37,147 nucleotides of DNA from Acidaminococcaceae bacterium (GCA_944390935.1 CALXRU010000017.1:1-37147), one strand, 5' to 3'. Shown: positions 23,877-32,394, numbered from the stretch's first letter. Numbers and translations: made by a program. Notes: generated by a model from the letters alone, not told the origin.

Positions 23877-25466
23877 ATGAAATTAAATTTATATAAAGCC
23901 GCCGCGCGGATTTTTATGGCGGCGCTGTTTGTGTGCCTGCTGATGCCGGGCGCACAGGCCAAGGAAAAATACAAAGCTACGTTTATTTATATCCCGCTGG
24001 ACGACAGGCCGGTTACTTACACCTACCCTGTTGCCAACCTGGAAGCAGCAGGCTACGAAGTATTGACGCCTCCGCAAAAATATCTGGCTTCCGCCAACCG
24101 CAACGGTGACCCGGATAAAATCTGGGAATGGCTGATGGAAAACGCGCCCGACGCCGATGCGGCAATTATCAGCAGCGATGCGCTGATTTACGGTGGGCTT
24201 GTTGCCAGCCGCACGCATTTTTATGACGATACGACTTTGCAAAGCCGCGTGCAGCGTTTGGAACTGCTGCGCGAAAAACTGCCGATGCCGCTGTATGTTT
24301 ACAGCACTTTAATGCGCACGCCGCGCGCCAGCTTCGGCAATGTGGAGCCGCCCTATTACAGCGAAATCGGCCCGGCCATTTTCCGTTATTCCGAACTGGT
24401 CGATAAAGAGGACTTCACCGGGCTGAACGTCCGCGAAAGCCTGACCAAAAAAGCGTTAAAAAATAATCTGCCCGAGCAGGATTTAAACGACTGGCTGCAA
24501 AGGCGCATTAAAAATTACAACGTCAACAAATCGCTGACCGAGCTGGCAGGCAAGTACCGTTTCCATTATCTTGCCATCGGTAAGGACGACAACGCGCCGC
24601 TGTCGGCAACGCACATGGAAGCGCGCCATATCAAGCGTGAGGCTTTTGCGCTTTCGCAGCAGATTTTTCAGATTCTGCCGGGCGTTGACCAGCTTGGCAT
24701 GCTGCTTTTAACCCGCGCCGTTAACGAAATGAACAACGCGCACCCGCTGGTTTACACCTATTACGCCGAAGGCAGCGGGCGCATGACCGTGCCGCAGTAT
24801 TCCGACAGTACGCTGGGCGAATCCGTACCGCAGCAAATACTTGCCGCCGACGCACGCGCCACAGCGGATATTACTAAAGCTGATTTTGTGCTGGCTGTGA
24901 ACACGCCGAAGGACGGCGTAATGCTGGACAGCACCGCGCCGAGCAATCAATTTTTTGCTTCAATACCCGATAAAAAATCCATCAGCCAGCTGGAAGGCTA
25001 TTTTGCCAGAGGCTATAAAGTTTCGCTGGCGGACGTTGCGTATTCCAACGGTGCGGACAACGGCTTTATGAACGAGTTTGCCAAGCGCGGCAACTTGCAG
25101 AAGCTGACTGCCTACAACGGCTGGAACACCGCTGACAACACCATCGGCTTTGCCATTGCGCAGGGTGTTTTAGCGCCGCAGATAAGCGCGGAAGACAACG
25201 CCAAACTTATGCAGCAGCGCCTTGTTGACGACTGGTTCTACCAGTCCAACGCACGACGCGACGCGACGGATTTTCTTGAAAAGAACAACCACAGCGCCGC
25301 CGTTTACAAACTCGGCTCGATGAAAAAGCCTGTCGCTGCCATTGCGCAGGATACCTGCAACACGCTGGCGCGCAAATACGATGTTACCCGCGATTTTAAA
25401 TTTAAAATCGGCTTCCCGTGGGACAGGCTATTTGAAATCAGCGTAACGCCAACCGGCAAAAAATAA
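23877..25466 (+). CDS. Exported DUF4127 family protein (copy 2)
   Basis: 529-residue protein of unknown function, paralogous to the gene at 8026-9591. The ATG has GGAG 8 nt upstream. A signal peptide spans about 1-29 and ends AQA before KEKYK. Blocks shared with copy 1 are PLDDRPV, SSDALIYGGLVASRTH, MRTPRAS, VEPPYY, AIGKDDNAPLSATHMEAR, GVDQLGMLLLTRAV, AVNTP, YSNGADN, NGWNTADNTIGFAIAQG, DDWFYQSNAR and a PWDRLFEI end. The two differ mainly between these blocks, so they are old duplicates, not recent copies. It is monocistronic between thrS and nth, on the opposite strand to both, with its own terminator. An extracytoplasmic enzymatic role is plausible but not shown. Confidence 0.86.
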   Translation: MKLNLYKAAARIFMAALFVCLLMPGAQAKEKYKATFIYIPLDDRPVTYTYPVANLEAAGYEVLTPPQKYLASANRNGDPDKIWEWLMENAPDADAAIISSDALIYGGLVASRTHFYDDTTLQSRVQRLELLREKLPMPLYVYSTLMRTPRASFGNVEPPYYSEIGPAIFRYSELVDKEDFTGLNVRESLTKKALKNNLPEQDLNDWLQRRIKNYNVNKSLTELAGKYRFHYLAIGKDDNAPLSATHMEARHIKREAFALSQQIFQILPGVDQLGMLLLTRAVNEMNNAHPLVYTYYAEGSGRMTVPQYSDSTLGESVPQQILAADARATADITKADFVLAVNTPKDGVMLDSTAPSNQFFASIPDKKSISQLEGYFARGYKVSLADVAYSNGADNGFMNEFAKRGNLQKLTAYNGWNTADNTIGFAIAQGVLAPQISAEDNAKLMQQRLVDDWFYQSNARRDATDFLEKNNHSAAVYKLGSMKKPVAAIAQDTCNTLARKYDVTRDFKFKIGFPWDRLFEISVTPTGKK

Positions 25467-25478
25467 CGCAGACAGCAA

Positions 25479-25517
25479 ATAACCCCAAATCCATTACGGA
25501 TTCGGGGTTATTTTTTA
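25479..25517. terminator. Terminator between DUF4127 copy 2 and nth
   Basis: ATAACCCCAAATCC (25479-25492) pairs with GGATTCGGGGTTAT (25498-25511) with one mismatch, followed by TTTTTTATTTT on the plus strand. It can also act on the convergent nth transcript. Confidence 0.85.
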
Positions 25518-25531
25518 TTTTAAACATCAAT

Positions 25532-26170
25532 TTATTTGGCAAAATTTTTCTCTTTGTACGGGCATAAATCCAGCAGCACACATTCGCTGCACAGCGGCTT
25601 GCGCGCCTTGCAGATTTTGCGCCCGTGCCAGATAAGCCAGTGGTGCGCGTCGCTCCATTTATCCATCGGAATGGCTTTTTGCAGTTCCTTTTCCGTAGCC
25701 AGCGGGTCTGCGCCCTTTGCCAGCCCCAAACGGTGCGAAACGCGGAACACGTGCGTATCCACCGCAATGGCAGGCACGTTGTAGATAATGCTGGCAATAA
25801 CATTAGCCGTTTTTTTGCCTACACCCGGCAGCGTCATCAGCTTTTCAACCGTGTCGGGCACGGTGCTGTCATATTCCTGCACCAGCATGTGGCAGGTTGC
25901 CAGCAAATTTTTTGCCTTGGCACGGAACAGACCACAGTCGCGGATTTCGTTTTCCAGTTCTTCCTGCGTCAGCGCGCCCATTTTCTCCGGCGTGTTGTAT
26001 TTGGGGAAGATACGCGCCGTTATTTTGTTGACGCGCTCGTCCGTACACTGGGCGGACATAATTACCGCCACCAAAAGTTCAAACGGGCTGTTATAGTTTA
26101 ACGCGGTTTTGGTATCCTTGTAGGTTTCTTCCAGAACCTTTAAAATTTCTTCACGCTGCTGTTTGCGCAT
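25532..26170 (-). CDS. nth: Endonuclease III (DNA glycosylase/AP lyase)
   Basis: Base-excision repair glycosylase for oxidised pyrimidines with AP lyase activity. It is 212 residues, normal length. The helix-hairpin-helix LPGVGKKTANVI contains the catalytic Lys, and the catalytic Asp is in AVDTHVFRVSHRL. The C-terminal 4Fe-4S loop C-x6-C-x2-C-x5-C is complete (CKARKPLCSECVLLDLC). The ATG overlaps the PFL-family stop by one base (TGATG), so it is translationally coupled as last gene of the ACT-PFL-nth operon. Confidence 0.96.
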   Translation of the reverse strand: MRKQQREEILKVLEETYKDTKTALNYNSPFELLVAVIMSAQCTDERVNKITARIFPKYNTPEKMGALTQEELENEIRDCGLFRAKAKNLLATCHMLVQEYDSTVPDTVEKLMTLPGVGKKTANVIASIIYNVPAIAVDTHVFRVSHRLGLAKGADPLATEKELQKAIPMDKWSDAHHWLIWHGRKICKARKPLCSECVLLDLCPYKEKNFAK

Positions 26171-27528
26171 CAGTTCGTCAGGCTCCTTACCGGCGCAGGT
26201 ATTCTGCCGCCGCGGGCGATGAATACGTCCGGTTTAAATTTGCTTACGCCGATAACGGGAGCGTAACCCAGAAGCCCGCCAAACTCTACCCGGTCGCCGA
26301 CGTTTTTGCCGGGCACGGGCACAAGGCGCACAGCCGTGGTTTTATTGTTAATCATGCCGATGGCAGCCTCGTCCGCGATAATGGCGGAGATGGTCTGCGC
26401 AGTGATATCGCCGGGCACGGCAATCATATCAAGGCCTACGGAGCACACGCAGGTCATGGCTTCCAGTTTTTCCAGCGTCAGGCTGCCGCGTTCAACAGCG
26501 GCAATCATGCCTGCGTCCTCGCTGACGGGGATGAACGCGCCGCTTAAGCCGCCGACATAGCTGGACGCCATCAGGCCGCCCTTTTTAACAGCGTCGTTAA
26601 GCATGGCCAGCGCCGCCGTCGTGCCGGGGCCACCGGTGCTTTCAAGGCCGATTTCTTCCAAAATATGCGCAACACTGTCGCCGACTGCCGGTGTAGGCGC
26701 AAGCGACAGGTCGATAATGCCGAACTGCGTGTTCAGGCGGCGTGCTGCCTCCTGCGCAACCAGCTGGCCGACGCGGGTAATTTTAAACGCCGTCTTTTTA
26801 ATCGTTTCGGCAACGGTGCCTACATCTGCGCCGCGCACAGCTTCCAGCGCGTATTTAACTACGCCCGGTCCGCTGACGCCGACGTTGATAACGCTTTCAG
26901 GTTCGGTTACGCCGTGGAACGCGCCCGCCATAAACGGGTTATCCTGCACGGCATTGCAGAAAATTACCAGCTTGGCGCAGCCGATAGCGTCACGGTCTGC
27001 CGTAAGGTCCGCCGTCTGTTTAACAATGCGGCCCATTTCGGCAACGGCATCCATGTTGATGCCGCATTTGGTAGAACCGACGCTGACGGACGAGCAGACA
27101 ATCTGCGTTTCTGCCAGCGCTTCCGGAATGGACGCAATCAGCTTGCGGTCGCCGTTGGTATAACCTTTATCCACCAGCGCGGAAAAACCGCCGACAAAGT
27201 CAACTCCGATAGTGCGTCCAGCTTCGTCCAGCGCTTTCGCCAGAGGCACATAGCTTTCCGCGTCGCAGCTTTCGCCCACAATGGCAATTGGCGTAACGGA
27301 TACACGCTTGTTGATGATGGGCACGCCGAGTTCGGTTTCCAGCTCCTGCCCTACTTTAACAAGGTTCTCTGCCTTTTTGGTAATTTTATCGTAAATTTTC
27401 TGCGCCGTTACCTTAATATCCGGGTGCGCGCAGTCACGCAGGCTGATGCCCATGGTGATGGTACGCACATCCAGATTGTTTTGGGTAATCATGCGCGTGG
27501 TTTCCAAAACGTCCTTAATTTCAAACAT
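26170..27528 (-). CDS. PFL family protein (UPF0210/DUF711)
   Basis: 452-residue cytoplasmic protein of unknown function. Its family is related in fold to pyruvate formate-lyase and anaerobic ribonucleotide reductase barrels. Typical blocks are [22 protein letters not shown] at the N-terminus (beyond the first few residues), [81 protein letters not shown] and an end PAPVRSLTN. No glycyl-radical motif of true PFL is visible. The ATG has GAGGG 7 nt upstream. It lies 12 nt downstream of an ACT-domain gene; this pairing is widespread in Bacillota and archaea and suggests the ACT protein senses a small ligand for it. The family is secure, the function unknown. Confidence 0.92.
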   Translation of the reverse strand: MFEIKDVLETTRMITQNNLDVRTITMGISLRDCAHPDIKVTAQKIYDKITKKAENLVKVGQELETELGVPIINKRVSVTPIAIVGESCDAESYVPLAKALDEAGRTIGVDFVGGFSALVDKGYTNGDRKLIASIPEALAETQIVCSSVSVGSTKCGINMDAVAEMGRIVKQTADLTADRDAIGCAKLVIFCNAVQDNPFMAGAFHGVTEPESVINVGVSGPGVVKYALEAVRGADVGTVAETIKKTAFKITRVGQLVAQEAARRLNTQFGIIDLSLAPTPAVGDSVAHILEEIGLESTGGPGTTAALAMLNDAVKKGGLMASSYVGGLSGAFIPVSEDAGMIAAVERGSLTLEKLEAMTCVCSVGLDMIAVPGDITAQTISAIIADEAAIGMINNKTTAVRLVPVPGKNVGDRVEFGGLLGYAPVIGVSKFKPDVFIARGGRIPAPVRSLTN

Positions 27529-27540
27529 TGGCGCGCCCTC

Positions 27541-27810
27541 CTAAATGCGGTGCATGGCGGTAAAAATTTCTTCGCTCTGCACGCGGGCTTCCACGCCGAT
27601 TTCTTCACCCAGCGCGGTAAATACGTCTTTTAATTTATCAAGCTGCAAGTCGGCGTTTTCCATGTTGGCAATCAATACCATGTTGAAAAAGCCGTCCATA
27701 ATGTTCTGGTTAATGTTTAAAATGTTGATGTTATGCTCGGCCAGCACGTTGCTGACGCGCGCGATAATGCCTACTCTGTCTTTGCCTACGATTGTTACAA
27801 CTATACGCAT
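27541..27810 (-). CDS. ACT domain-containing protein (UPF0237)
   Basis: An 89-residue single ACT domain, a fold that usually binds amino acids and regulates partner enzymes. The start at 27810 is chosen because AGGAGG lies 7 nt upstream, and it gives MRIVVTIVGKDRVGIIARVS, the normal beginning of this family; a longer frame to 27846 is leader. The Gly-Asp type turn of ACT domains is present in the GKDRVGI segment, followed by LAEHNINILNINQNI and NMVLIANM. Related to GcvR-type regulators but with only one domain. It is the first gene of the ACT-PFL-nth operon. Its ligand is unknown. Confidence 0.9.
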   Translation of the reverse strand: MRIVVTIVGKDRVGIIARVSNVLAEHNINILNINQNIMDGFFNMVLIANMENADLQLDKLKDVFTALGEEIGVEARVQSEEIFTAMHRI

Positions 27811-27900
27811 TGGTATTCCTCCTCTTTCGGGGCTACATTTTATCACTTTTTTATTGTACCATAAATAGCAGTAAAATGTTTATATTTTTAAAAATATTGC

Positions 27901-29427
27901 TTATCTCTGCACGCTGGTGCGTAATTGTATCGCTTCGGCAATATGCGCGGCGCTGATTTCCTCGCTGCCTGCCAAATCGGCAATGGTGCGCGCAACTTTA
28001 ATAATGCGGTCATGCGTGCGGGCGCTTAAACCCAGCGCTGTAAAATACTTGCCCAGCATTGCTTCCGCCTGCGGTTCCATTTTGCAAAATTCGTTAAGCT
28101 GCTTTTTGTTCATCTGCGCGTTGCAGTGCACGCCGCTGCCTTCAAACCGCTTACGCTGGATATCGCGTGCCTTCACCACGCGGCTGCGGATTTGCGCCGA
28201 GCTTTCACCGGCGGCTTTATCTTTTAAGTCATCATATTCCAAACGCGGCACGCTGACCTGAATGTCGATGCGGTCCAGCAGCGGACCGGATATTTTGCGG
28301 TTATAGCGTTCAATCTCGTGAGGCTTGCAGGTACACTCATGCACTTTATCACGCGTACCGTTCCAGCCGCAGGGGCACGGATTCTGTGCGCTTATAAGGA
28401 TTATATTGGCGGGGAAAGACATGCTTGCCTGCACGCGGCTGATTGTCACCACGCCGTCCTCTAACGGCTGGCGCAAAACTTCCAGCGTAGCGCGCGAAAA
28501 TTCCGGCAGCTCATCCAAAAACAGTACGCCGTTATGCGCCAAGGTTACTTCCCCGGGGCGCGGTATACTGCCGCCGCCAATCAGCGCGCTGGCGGATACG
28601 GTATGGTGCGGGCTGCGGAACGGACGCTCCAGCACGATTTGCTTTTTGCCGTTCAGCAAACCGGCGATGCTGTAAATTTTGGTAACTTCCAGAATTTCGT
28701 CCTCCGTCATCGGCGGCAAAATAGTGGGCAAACGGCGTGCCAGCATGGTTTTGCCGCTGCCGGGCGCGCCTACCATCAACACGTTGTGCCCGCCTGCCGC
28801 CGCAATTTCCAGCGCACGCTTAACCACCTGCTGCCCACGCACTTCTGCAAAGTCAACATCGTAAGCGTTAACGCAGTCTGCATTCAACTGCGTTTTGGGC
28901 AGCTTCGGCAAGCGCTCCTGCCCTTTCAAATGGCTAACCAGCTCACCTAAATTCTGCGGCGTATAAACATCAATGCCGTCCACCAGTTCACCCTCGCTGG
29001 CATTGCCCTGCGGAATGTAAATCTCACGCCAGCCATGTTCCTTAGCGTATAAAATCATTGGCAAAACGCCCGTTACCTGGCGGATGCTGCCGTCAAGAGC
29101 CAGCTCGCCCACAAAAATTTTGCCGCCGGTTTCCTCCTGCATCAGGCTGCCCGCCGCCGTTAAAATGCCCACGGCAATCGGCAAATCAAGGCTGCTGCCG
29201 TCCTTGCGCAAATCGGCAGGTGCAAGGTTTACCGTAATACGCGTCATCGGAAAGATAAGCCCCGAATTTTTCAGCGCCGCCTTTACTCGCTCGCGCGATT
29301 CCTTCACCGCCGTATCCGGCAGCCCGACTATGTCAAAGCCCGGCAATCCGTTGGAAATATCCACCTCAACGGTAATTTCTTCGCCGTTAATACCACAAAC
29401 AGTTTCGCCATACGTTTTCGCGTACAT
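27901..29427 (-). CDS. YifB/ComM family Mg-chelatase-like AAA+ ATPase
   Basis: 508-residue AAA+ protein. The N-terminal ChlI-like domain (about 1-170) begins MYAKTYGETVCGINGEEITV and contains GLPGFDIVGLPDTAVKESRER. The AAA+ core has Walker A MVGAPGSGKTMLARRLP, RSPHHTVSASALIGGG, Walker B GVLFLDELPEF and SAQNPCPCGW, the last typical of this family. A C-terminal Mg_chelatase_C domain holds the CK motifs. In other bacteria the ComM member is a hexameric helicase promoting branch migration during natural transformation. Whether this protein does the same here is inference. It lies 10 nt downstream of yraN at the end of the lepB-rbgA-rnhB-yraN-yifB block. Confidence 0.93.
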   Translation of the reverse strand: MYAKTYGETVCGINGEEITVEVDISNGLPGFDIVGLPDTAVKESRERVKAALKNSGLIFPMTRITVNLAPADLRKDGSSLDLPIAVGILTAAGSLMQEETGGKIFVGELALDGSIRQVTGVLPMILYAKEHGWREIYIPQGNASEGELVDGIDVYTPQNLGELVSHLKGQERLPKLPKTQLNADCVNAYDVDFAEVRGQQVVKRALEIAAAGGHNVLMVGAPGSGKTMLARRLPTILPPMTEDEILEVTKIYSIAGLLNGKKQIVLERPFRSPHHTVSASALIGGGSIPRPGEVTLAHNGVLFLDELPEFSRATLEVLRQPLEDGVVTISRVQASMSFPANIILISAQNPCPCGWNGTRDKVHECTCKPHEIERYNRKISGPLLDRIDIQVSVPRLEYDDLKDKAAGESSAQIRSRVVKARDIQRKRFEGSGVHCNAQMNKKQLNEFCKMEPQAEAMLGKYFTALGLSARTHDRIIKVARTIADLAGSEEISAAHIAEAIQLRTSVQR

Positions 29428-29436
29428 AAAAACCCC

Positions 29437-29790
29437 CTAAAAACAATTTGGCAGATGGCGCAGTTTTGCCTTGCCCTCATCTGCTAAAATTTCTATTACA
29501 TCAAAGCTTATGTTGTTGTAGCCGCCGTGCTGTTGCAGGTAATGCAGCGCTGTTGTGCGTATCTTCTGCTGCTTGACATAAGTAACCGCCATGCCCGGCG
29601 TGCCGAAGCGCAGGTTATGCCGCGTTTTAACCTCCACAAACGCCAACTTGCCGCCCTTAACGGCGATAACATCAATCTCGCCCCAGCGGCAGCGGTAATT
29701 GCGGTCAATCACTTTATAGCCGTGCCGCTCTAAATAGGCGCAGGCTGCGTCCTCACCACGCCGCCCAAAATCACCGCGCTTGTCAGCCAT
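29437..29790 (-). CDS. yraN: YraN family (UPF0102) endonuclease-like protein
   Basis: 117-residue protein with the restriction-endonuclease-like fold. The catalytic-type pattern is intact: GEDAACAYLERHGY with the N-terminal Glu, RWGEIDVIAVKGGKLAFVEVK with the Asp and Glu-x-Lys of the nuclease core, and KTR following it. The family usually sits next to rnhB, as here; its ATG overlaps the rnhB end by 8 bases (GCCAATGGCTGA), implying coupling. Biological role is not established for most members. Confidence 0.93.
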   Translation of the reverse strand: MADKRGDFGRRGEDAACAYLERHGYKVIDRNYRCRWGEIDVIAVKGGKLAFVEVKTRHNLRFGTPGMAVTYVKQQKIRTTALHYLQQHGGYNNISFDVIEILADEGKAKLRHLPNCF

Positions 29791-30598
29791 TGGCTTCTTC
29801 CGGCAGGCGGATTAATTTATTCGGCACATGTTCTGCTTCCGGCAGATTCATGCTTTTAACAGGCTCGTAGCTGCGGCGGTGCCAGCAGGTTGCGCCATGT
29901 TCCAAAATTGCCTGCATGTGTGCGCCGCTGCCGTAGCCTTTGTTGTGCTCCCAGCCGTACTGCGGGTATTCCTGCGCCAGCTTGTCCATCATACGGTCAC
30001 GTGTTACCTTAGCAATAACGGAAGCCGCCGCAATTGAAGCGCTCAATGCGTCGCCGTGAATGAGTGAATATGTTTTTATGCCCTCTGCCTGCACCGGCAT
30101 CGCGTCAATCAGCGCCGCCTGCGGGCGGATTTTTAAATTTTCCAGCACTTGTGCCATGCCCTCCTGCGTGGCACGGTAAATATTCAGGCGGTCGATGTTG
30201 TACACGCTGACGATGTTTACCGATACCGCAAGCGCCTTTGCCAGAATTTCATCATAAAGCTGTTCGCGTTTGGCAGCTGTCAGCTTTTTGGAATCGTTCA
30301 GGCCTTTGATAAACACGTCCGGCGGCAAAATAACCGCGCCGATAACCATCGGCCCGGCCAGCGGACCGCGACCTGCTTCATCCACACCGGCAACATACTG
30401 CGCGCCGCTTTCGTAACACTGCTTTTCGTACAGCAGCATTTTGGCAAAGCGTTCGCGTTCCGCCGCTTCCGCCTGCTGCTTTTTGTAATACGCCGCCAGC
30501 AGCTTCTGCACGCCGCTGCGTTCATCCTGCGCCAGCTCTGCCAAAAGTCCGGCACTCGGATTATTATTAAGTGCTTCTTTAATTTCTGCAATTTTCAC
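29783..30598 (-). CDS. rnhB: Ribonuclease HII
   Basis: Cuts RNA in RNA-DNA hybrids and removes misincorporated ribonucleotides. It is 271 residues, longer than the E. coli enzyme by an N-terminal extension of about 60 residues (MKIAEIKEALNNNP...), as in Bacillus-type RnhB. The acidic active site is visible: VAGVDEAGRGPLAGP with Asp and Glu, ALIDAMPV with an Asp, and GDALSASIAAASVIAKVTRD with the last Asp. The start is GTG with GAGGAG 8 nt upstream. A hairpin terminator lies just upstream, after rbgA, so rnhB-yraN-yifB may have its own weak promoter or depend on read-through. Confidence 0.95.
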   Translation of the reverse strand: MKIAEIKEALNNNPSAGLLAELAQDERSGVQKLLAAYYKKQQAEAAERERFAKMLLYEKQCYESGAQYVAGVDEAGRGPLAGPMVIGAVILPPDVFIKGLNDSKKLTAAKREQLYDEILAKALAVSVNIVSVYNIDRLNIYRATQEGMAQVLENLKIRPQAALIDAMPVQAEGIKTYSLIHGDALSASIAAASVIAKVTRDRMMDKLAQEYPQYGWEHNKGYGSGAHMQAILEHGATCWHRRSYEPVKSMNLPEAEHVPNKLIRLPEEANG

Positions 30599-30612
30599 GT
30601 CAACAGCTCCTC

Positions 30613-30640
30613 AAACAAAAAGCCGCTTAAAGCGGCTTTT
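30613..30640 (-). terminator. Terminator or attenuator between rbgA and rnhB
   Basis: AGCCGCTT (30621-30628) pairs with AAGCGGCT (30630-30637), loop of one base only if fully paired, followed on the minus strand by TTTTTGTTT. It lies 15-20 nt before the rnhB ribosome site, so it would cut the apparent operon in two unless leaky. Confidence 0.7.
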
Positions 30641-30641
30641 A

Positions 30642-31499
30642 TTATTTATCGGGTTCATCTAAAGTTACTCTGCCAATCTTGCCGCTGCGGAAATCGCGCA
30701 GCACCAGCTGAATTACCTTGTCGATATCCAGCTGCCCGCCGCCCTTTAAGCAGCCGCGGCTGACGGCAATTTTTTCAAAAACCTCGCGCACGGAAGCGCC
30801 CGGTTCAAAATCAATCGCGTATTTTTCCTTTAACAATTCCGGGTAATCCACAATCAATTTTTCCGTCAAAAGCTCCGTTGCCTGCTCGCGGTCATAAACT
30901 TCTTCCTTAATCGCGCCGGTAAGCGCAAGGTTCAAGCCAATCTGCGGGTCGTCAAACTTCGGCCACAGCACGCCCGGCGTATCCAACAGCTCCAGCCCTT
31001 TGGCAATGGTAACCCACTGCTGCCCGCGCGTAACGCCCGGCTTATCGGCAGCCACAACCTTGTTTTTACCCACAAGGCGGTTAATCAGCGTCGATTTGCC
31101 GACATTCGGTATGCCGACAATCATCACGCGGATAGAGCGGTTTTTAACGCCGCGTTTCAGCCATTTATCAAGCACCGGCTGCGCAGCCTTCTGCACTTCG
31201 CTTACAAGCTGCTTAACGCCTTTGCCGGTGTTGCAGTCCACAGTGCAGACGGGCAAACCGTTATTTTTAAAGGTAGTTTTCCATGCTTCCGTTTTGGCGG
31301 GGTCGGCCATATCAACCTTGTTCAGCGCAATAATTTTCGGCTTCTGCCCCAGCAGCTGTATCAGCATCGGATTGGTGCTGCTGCGCGGCACACGCGCGTC
31401 CAGCATTTCCACCACAACGTCAACCAGCTTAATCTGCTGCTCCATCATGCGCCTGGCTTTGGTCATGTGACCCGGAAACCACTGTATTTTAAAATCCAT
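30642..31499 (-). CDS. rbgA: Ribosome biogenesis GTPase RbgA/YlqF
   Basis: Circularly permuted GTPase that helps late maturation of the 50S subunit. It is 285 residues. The motif order is permuted as expected: G4 NKVD (near residue 60), then G1 GIPNVGKSTLINRL, G2-type PGVTRG and G3 DTPGVLWP. The N-terminal WFPGHMTKARR is the family signature. The C-terminal ANTAR-like helical region follows. The ATG has GGAAGGTG 6 nt upstream. It lies 15 nt downstream of lepB, the common Bacillota arrangement. Confidence 0.96.
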   Translation of the reverse strand: MDFKIQWFPGHMTKARRMMEQQIKLVDVVVEMLDARVPRSSTNPMLIQLLGQKPKIIALNKVDMADPAKTEAWKTTFKNNGLPVCTVDCNTGKGVKQLVSEVQKAAQPVLDKWLKRGVKNRSIRVMIVGIPNVGKSTLINRLVGKNKVVAADKPGVTRGQQWVTIAKGLELLDTPGVLWPKFDDPQIGLNLALTGAIKEEVYDREQATELLTEKLIVDYPELLKEKYAIDFEPGASVREVFEKIAVSRGCLKGGGQLDIDKVIQLVLRDFRSGKIGRVTLDEPDK

Positions 31500-31514
31500 T
31501 GACTACACCTTCCA

Positions 31515-32066
31515 TCAGGGCAGCATGCGCCATCTGTCAACCGGCCAGAACGCCATGCTGGCCTTGCCCTTTACCAAATCCAGCGGCACAAAGCCTACAT
31601 CGGCAAAGCGGCTGTCCTCGCTGTTATTTCTGTTGTCGCCCAACACAAAAATGTGCCCGTCCGGCACAACGGATTTTCTGTAATCGGACATGTTAGGCCC
31701 TTTGGGGTCTTCCTTCCAAACGTAGTTTTCTTCAATTTCAGTACCGTTTACCAACACCTTGCCGTTGCGCATTTCCACCGTGTCACCGGCGGTCGCGATA
31801 ACGCGTTTGATAAAGTCGCGGCTTTCATCCTTGGGATAACGGAACACGATAATTTCGCCCTTCTGCGGGTCATTAACAAAATAGGTAAACTTGTTTACCA
31901 GAAGGCGCTCGTGGTTCACCAGCGTCGGGTACATGGAAGAACCTTCAACCATGTAGGGTTCTACAATAAAAGTCCTGATGCAGAACGCCAGCGCCACCGC
32001 CACAATAATCGAAACAAGCCAGTCACTGACCGTGTCCTGCCAGGTAGTTTTCTGTTTGGATGCCAT
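31515..32066 (-). CDS. lepB: Signal peptidase I
   Basis: Membrane serine protease that removes signal peptides from exported proteins, which here would include both DUF4127 proteins and the DUF3887-like protein. It is 183 residues with one N-terminal transmembrane segment (about 14-34). The catalytic Ser is in GSSMYPTL, the Lys in DFIKRVIA, and the family box GHIFVLGDNRNNSEDSR is present. A single anchor and short length match the Gram-positive SipS type. Start ATG has AAGGAGAG 5-6 nt upstream. It is the first gene of the lepB-rbgA block and is divergent from the ribose operon. Confidence 0.96.
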   Translation of the reverse strand: MASKQKTTWQDTVSDWLVSIIVAVALAFCIRTFIVEPYMVEGSSMYPTLVNHERLLVNKFTYFVNDPQKGEIIVFRYPKDESRDFIKRVIATAGDTVEMRNGKVLVNGTEIEENYVWKEDPKGPNMSDYRKSVVPDGHIFVLGDNRNNSEDSRFADVGFVPLDLVKGKASMAFWPVDRWRMLP

Positions 32067-32394
32067 TTTATATTCTCTCCTTTTTTATGCCGTTTTAAAC
32101 AGCTTTGCAAACATTACTTGTCCATACTTTTTTATACTAACAAACATTGCCGTTTTTGTCCATACTGTTCACGCTTTTGCCACATAAAAAATTATAGTAA
32201 TGTTAACGGTTTTACTTGCAAAAACAGGGGTTTTTGTTGTAAAATTTTTTTGTTGCGCTGTGCGTTTTCTGTTGTAAAATTTACACAACGGCCTGCTTCA
32301 GGGCAGGATTTTTAAACTTAACAGCCAATATATTAATATTGTACATTTTTCTATATGTAAATTTAACATTTTACCGGTTAAAGGAGCATGAAGC
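32067..32394. promoter_or_regulatory. Divergent control region between lepB and rbsK
   Basis: 328 bp without a gene. For rbs (+): TTGCAA (32216-32221), 18 bp, TAAAAT (32240-32245); and TTGCGC (32253-32258), 16 bp, TAAAAT (32275-32280). The two -10 boxes sit in a 12-bp direct repeat GTTGTAAAATTT. For lepB (-): TATAAT (32196-32191) with the same palindromic TTGCAA at 19 bp. A small hairpin CCTGC/GCAGG (32292-32296, 32303-32307) followed by ATTTTT lies in the rbs leader. Operator-like repeats are TACAT-N8-ATGTA (32342-32359) and TTTTACCGGTTAAA near 32370-32382. Two imperfect copies of CAAACATT...TTGTCCATAC occur at 32108-32127 and 32141-32165. Confidence 0.55.
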
